A stretch of DNA of 64,000 nucleotides from assembly GCA_963682055.1 (NCBI GenBank), contig OY821743.1:33962702-34026701 (forward strand), in the 5' to 3' direction. The notes under the pieces are model-generated. The model made no database searches and had not been told where the DNA came from. It was given only the letters and a program-made list of their open reading frames with translations. A program made the translations under genes and the position numbers. This document shows, in pieces, positions 63,139 to 64,000 of the stretch; the first letter of the stretch is position 1; each line of letters starts with the position of its first letter. This stretch comes from Primula veris. Its lineage: Eukaryota > Streptophyta > Magnoliopsida > Ericales > Primulaceae.

Positions 63139-63501
63139 CTACTTTTTCGAACTATCCCCCATAGCAACATCCCTCTTCGCCAAAAGTTCCTCCAGACGCT
63201 CCTTCTCCCTAACCAAACGAGAAATCGCCATCTCAGCCTGTTTCAAGGCGTAAGACTGAGACTCGCATTTTTGCTCGGTCTTGAAACGAGCAGTGCCCTC
63301 CTCGTCCCAATATTGTTTAAACCTCCTCGCTTCAGTCCGAGCACACATGAGATCATGTTTCAGCCATGACATCTCAATTTCTTTTAGTTGAAGAGGAGTC
63401 AAATCCTCCTCCCCAAAGCCAGGGGGACGAGGTAGCAAAAAGGTAGGCTCCTCTTCCATAAGGGCTTTCTTTTTGGAGGCAGACCTAGTGATGGGAGCCA
63501 T
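63139..63501 (-). CDS. Antisense coiled-coil ORF D of element 2
   Basis: ATG at 63501 opens a 120-aa frame ending at 63139. The product starts MAPITRSASKKKALMEEE (basic start), then a Pro-rich piece, then a charged helical region (RRFKQYWDEEGTARFK, later LVREKERLEELLAKRD) predicted to be a coiled coil. A TATA box lies about 75 bp upstream. RRxxxYWxxxG is echoed in ORF C. No recognised family. Confidence 0.55.
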   Translation of the reverse strand: MAPITRSASKKKALMEEEPTFLLPRPPGFGEEDLTPLQLKEIEMSWLKHDLMCARTEARRFKQYWDEEGTARFKTEQKCESQSYALKQAEMAISRLVREKERLEELLAKRDVAMGDSSKK

Positions 63502-63573
63502 CTCACACAAAAGCAAATTATAAAACAAGAGAGAGAGGTAGAAATTGATAATGAGATACAGGCAATAGGGAGC

Positions 63574-63580
63574 ATTTATA
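63574..63580 (-). promoter_or_regulatory. TATA box for ORF D
   Basis: Minus-strand TATAAAT in the context CTCTATAAATGC, about 73 bp upstream of the ORF D start codon and followed by a CT-rich leader. It suggests ORF D has its own promoter rather than being an exon of gene A. Confidence 0.5.
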
Positions 63581-63723
63581 GAGAATCAAAAGGCACAAAA
63601 TACGAAGCGTTACAATGGTTCACAAGACAGGCACGAGATACGAAAAGATACAACTGATTCGTCAAATACAGAAGATAAAACACAAATGGCAAAAGGGGAA
63701 ATACAAAAGAAAACCAGCCCAAT

Positions 63724-64000
63724 CTAAGGATCAATGGGTGGAAAAACCGAACTGCCAGACCGAGAGAAAGCAAAACGGGCAGAACAATTCAACCGAGCTT
63801 GGTAGGAATCGTTCATGGCGACCAAATCGTCATTCTCCGAGGAGAGCCTGTTGTTTTCCGTAGTAAGAACCCTGACGCGTTCCACAAGCCGAGCATTCTT
63901 TACCATTATGTTAGCTAGGCCTTGAGGAGAGTTGTCAAACTCATCTTGAGAATGGTCCCAAATTTCCTCGGCATCATACCAGGAGTTGGCCAGATGGTTC
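63724..64000 (-). CDS. Antisense ORF E of element 2, cut by the window end
   Basis: The frame ends at 63724 and is open to the window edge (about 91 codons visible), so the start is not seen. An internal ATG lies at 63906. The visible product has a Trp/acidic part (SWYDAEEIWDHSQDE) and a helical part (NARLVERVRVLTTENNRLS) with heptad spacing. IMVKNARL resembles LMSKNVEL of ORF C. No recognised family. Confidence 0.45.
   Translation of the reverse strand, partial: NHLANSWYDAEEIWDHSQDEFDNSPQGLANIMVKNARLVERVRVLTTENNRLSSENDDLVAMNDSYQARLNCSARFAFSRSGSSVFPPIDP

Larger units (their letters stand above)
50525..64000 (+). mobile_element. Large Tat-lineage Ty3/gypsy element, 3' end beyond window (element 2)
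   Basis: It contains a 5' LTR, primer-binding site, long gag-pol frame, 86-bp tandem array and a cluster of at least five antisense genes. At least 13.5 kb lies within the window. No second copy of the LTR start (TGATAGAACATAAAAATC) appears before 64000, so the 3' LTR is outside. Domain order and the double RNase H place it in the Tat lineage, but its LTR and arrays are unrelated in sequence to element 1. Confidence 0.88.

Overview
The window looks like AT-rich nuclear DNA of a flowering plant, probably a eudicot. This rests on a four-exon GROWTH-REGULATING FACTOR (GRF) gene with an intact miR396 site, GT-AG introns, Tat-lineage Ty3/gypsy retrotransposons that encode two RNase H domains, and many plant-type MITEs. 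I cannot name the species. Only one ordinary host gene is convincing, the GRF at 35010-40465 (+). Nearly all other coding DNA is retrotransposon.

Layout. 1-5491 is AT-rich noncoding DNA with a CACTA-type MITE and a hairpin. 5492-6184 is a solo LTR (+ orientation, 5-bp target duplication CAATT). 6484-17908 is a young, complete Tat-lineage element (element 1, minus orientation, target duplication TTATA) whose LTRs are the same family as the solo LTR. 17914-34767 is intergenic and holds hAT, CACTA and Stowaway-like nonautonomous elements, a probable decayed gypsy LTR, a palindrome-rich minisatellite and a tandem duplication reaching the GRF core promoter. The GRF gene follows. 40466-50524 is intergenic, with a hAT-like element, a diverged ~1.2-kb tandem duplication and a solo Copia-like LTR into which a CACTA MITE has inserted. 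50525 to the window end is a second, larger Tat-lineage element (element 2, plus orientation); its 3' LTR lies outside the window.

The most interesting structure is shared by both Tat elements. Each has one long gag-pro-RT-RNaseH-aRNaseH-INT frame, then a satellite-like tandem array (78-bp or 86-bp unit), then genes on the OPPOSITE strand converging on the array. In element 1 the antisense gene has three exons (831 aa), a TATA box and phase-0 introns. Element 2 has a four-exon homologue (665 aa) plus four further antisense coiled-coil-type ORFs, one running off the window. The two main antisense proteins share a layout: globular N-terminal domain, WWGP motif, basic NLS-like stretch, acidic linker, heptad-rich C-terminal part. 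Their function is unknown.

Each gag-pol frame is interrupted by one nonsense codon (TAG in gag of element 1, TGA near the integrase C-terminus of element 2) and is otherwise open, so both copies look recently active but singly disabled. Everything here was read by eye. No database search, alignment program or splice predictor was run.
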